The notes under the pieces are model-generated. The model saw only the letters and a program-made list of their open reading frames with translations. It was not told the DNA's origin and did not search any database. Below are positions 6,006 to 6,062 of a DNA stretch of 6,062 bases, piece by piece. The position numbers and the translations under genes are program-made. The stretch spans positions 1-6,062 of the forward strand of contig SFWF01000075.1 in NCBI GenBank assembly GCA_004560045.1, read 5' to 3'. Source of the stretch: a bacterium. Lineage in GTDB: Bacteria; Bacillota; Clostridia; Oscillospirales; Acutalibacteraceae. The first letter of the stretch is position 1; each line of letters begins with the position of its first letter.

Positions 6006-6062
6006 ATTAGTGTGTATGCGTTTGCTACAAAGGATGTATTAAAAATCGGGCATAAGCCCTCG
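6006..6062. other. Right-edge non-coding stretch with a possible partial hairpin
   Basis: No supportable gene is seen. GGGC-ATAA-GCCC (6048-6059) is a 4-bp hairpin. Read on the - strand it is followed by GATTTTTAA, which could be the terminator of a convergent gene ending just outside the window. The stem visible here is too short to call firmly. Confidence 0.25.

Noticed and set aside
5970..6062. End of a - strand gene entering from the right edge (an open frame runs across the terminator)
   Set aside because: The frame reads through the terminator hairpin and shows no family resemblance; the other two - strand frames stop within a few codons. Too little sequence to support a gene.
1..6062. 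CRISPR array, insertion sequence, prophage, toxin-antitoxin or defence genes
   Set aside because: No spaced direct repeats, transposase, paired small genes or phage-like proteins were seen; nearly all of the window is filled by recognised genes.

Overview
The window reads as ordinary chromosomal DNA from a low-to-moderate-GC Firmicute, most likely an anaerobic gut or rumen Clostridia member (Oscillospiraceae/Ruminococcaceae-like). This is inferred from three things: a murI / DUF1934 (YwiB-like) / argS gene order with Gram-positive-style Shine-Dalgarno sites, a clostridial-type C_GCAxxG_C_C cysteine protein, and a cytoplasmic glycosidase next to an AraC-type regulator. No species can be named from the sequence.

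Layout, left to right: (1) the C-terminal DNA-binding half of an AraC-family regulator on the + strand, cut by the left window edge. (2) A convergent glycosidase of the GH42-like type on the - strand. The two genes share a perfect 15-bp hairpin that probably terminates transcription from both sides. The glycosidase has its own near-consensus promoter and a short leader. (3) A tightly packed - strand operon, murI (glutamate racemase) > DUF1934/YwiB-like gene > argS (arginyl-tRNA synthetase). murI overlaps the DUF1934 gene by 20 nt, and the DUF1934 stop and the argS start are 1 nt apart. A sigma-A-type promoter sits in front of murI and a hairpin follows argS. (4) A divergent + strand gene for a small cysteine-rich C_GCAxxG_C_C protein, with its own promoter and a strong intrinsic terminator. 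(5) A short right-edge stretch with no supportable gene and only a possible partial hairpin.

How the genes relate: murI feeds peptidoglycan synthesis with D-glutamate and argS charges tRNA-Arg. Co-transcription with the small beta-barrel DUF1934 gene is a housekeeping arrangement. The AraC regulator and glycosidase form a plausible local carbohydrate-use pair, although only proximity and orientation support this, and no transporter is visible in the window. The cysteine protein is probably redox-related but has no assigned substrate.

I found no CRISPR array, tRNA/rRNA, insertion sequence, phage gene, riboswitch or evident new system. The points most worth a second look are substitutions at normally conserved active-site positions of the glutamate racemase, and a glycosidase whose likely acid/base glutamate lacks the usual preceding Asn. 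The murI start should be moved from a TTG to an internal GTG.
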